A stretch of DNA of 64,000 nucleotides from Eudromia elegans (Eukaryota; Chordata; Aves; Tinamiformes; Tinamidae): positions 2,912,896 to 2,976,895 of the forward strand of contig PTEX01000060.1 in assembly GCA_003342815.1 (NCBI GenBank). The letters are read 5' to 3'. Below the pieces are notes generated by a model. It saw nothing but the letters and a program-made list of their open reading frames with translations, had not been told where the DNA came from and ran no database searches. This document shows, one piece after another, positions 63,601 to 64,000 of this stretch; the stretch's first letter is position 1, and every line of letters starts with the position of its first letter. A program made the translations under genes and the position numbers.

Positions 63601-64000
63601 CTTTATATCTGGCTTCCACCCAGCTGGCTGCTCAGTCCCGTGGTCCAGAATCACAGATGACAAATACCAACAAACAGGTGAAGTTTTGTCTTTAACTGCA
63701 AGATACTGAGTTTTTATGTAGTTCTAGTCCCTGCTGAGGTCCCTGGTCCAGCAGGTCATAAGATCTGGTCTTCCTTGATGGGGAGAGACTGCTGGAAAAC
63801 ATGGAACCACCCTTGGCTCCATAATACAGCTCATTTCAGTAAACCATGCTTTGCCATAGTGTTTCTATTCCAAATTCACTCTTAAAACTTGCTTTTACAA
63901 TTATCAGCACAGGTGGACAACACCAAAATCTAGTTACCAATATTTTTCCAACTCTATTGAGTCATATGCTGGTAGCATATCCAACATCCTGGAGAGAATA

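Larger units (their letters stand above)
19999..64000 (-). other. DLG2: DLG2 gene, 3' portion (MAGUK scaffold, PSD-93/chapsyn-110)
   Basis: Ten coding exons on the minus strand encode the end of the SH3 region, the HOOK region with its alternative exons, and the whole guanylate-kinase-like (GUK) domain to the stop. The family member is decided by phrases that differ between DLG1-4: VRFVAERGKHCILD (DLG1 and DLG4 have VREVAE), [36 protein letters not shown] and [20 protein letters not shown]. All are the DLG2 form. The known role is a postsynaptic-density scaffold that clusters NMDA receptors, potassium channels and adhesion proteins through its PDZ domains; the GUK domain is an enzymatically dead protein-binding module. 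The upstream part of the gene lies outside the window. Confidence 0.95.
54893..64000 (-). other. DLG2: DLG2 intron, running out of the window
   Basis: Upstream of the 54817-54892 exon on the minus strand I looked for the preceding SH3 exons (WWQAR and GVIPSK regions) and found none, so this is intron to the end of the window. It contains a 30-bp tandem duplication (55160-55219), an AT-rich microsatellite (56997-57040) and an A18 run (57621-57638). A short CR1-tail-like phrase near 60985 is not convincing. Confidence 0.85.

Noticed and set aside
1-64000. CRISPR arrays, prokaryotic operons, phage or retroviral genes, rRNA or tRNA genes
   Set aside because: None found on reading; the content is vertebrate intron/exon DNA.

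Overview
The window is vertebrate nuclear DNA, most likely from a bird (a crocodilian or turtle cannot be excluded). The evidence is split coding sequence with GT-AG introns, low gene density, relics of CR1 LINEs and of a MIR/CORE-type SINE, and long simple repeats interrupted by assembly gaps. There is no sign of prokaryotic, viral or plasmid sequence.

One protein-coding gene is recognisable. It is the 3' part of DLG2 (discs large MAGUK scaffold protein 2, PSD-93/chapsyn-110), on the minus strand. Ten coding exons lie between 54892 and 19999, in transcript order: the end of the SH3/start of the HOOK region (54817-54892); two alternative HOOK exons (40030-40129 and 39062-39107); a 42-nt cassette exon (36086-36127); the HOOK-to-GUK linker (29767-29817); and five exons for the guanylate-kinase-like domain and C-terminus (28905-29006, 27533-27705, 26432-26541, 21004-21095, 19999-20105). 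All nine donors are GT and all ten acceptors AG, and phases join without a break. The exons for the PDZ domains and most of the SH3 domain lie beyond base 64000.

Layout: 1 to about 14900 is presumed intergenic DNA downstream of DLG2, with a gapped GGAA microsatellite and a CR1 relic. About 14900-19998 is probably 3' UTR plus flank; its end is uncertain. 19999-54892 holds the exons and their introns. 54893-64000 is the start of a further intron.

The most informative signal is splicing logic. The two alternative HOOK exons are both phase 0 to 1. Including both, or neither, throws the GUK domain out of frame and into a stop, so exactly one must be used. The 42-nt cassette exon downstream can be used or skipped freely. 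I found no previously undescribed biological system. Other points of interest are a Trp codon at a normally aliphatic or Met position of the GUK domain, an inverted pair of SINE relics, palindromic MITE-like relics, a candidate retroposed 3' end, and several perfect intronic hairpins.
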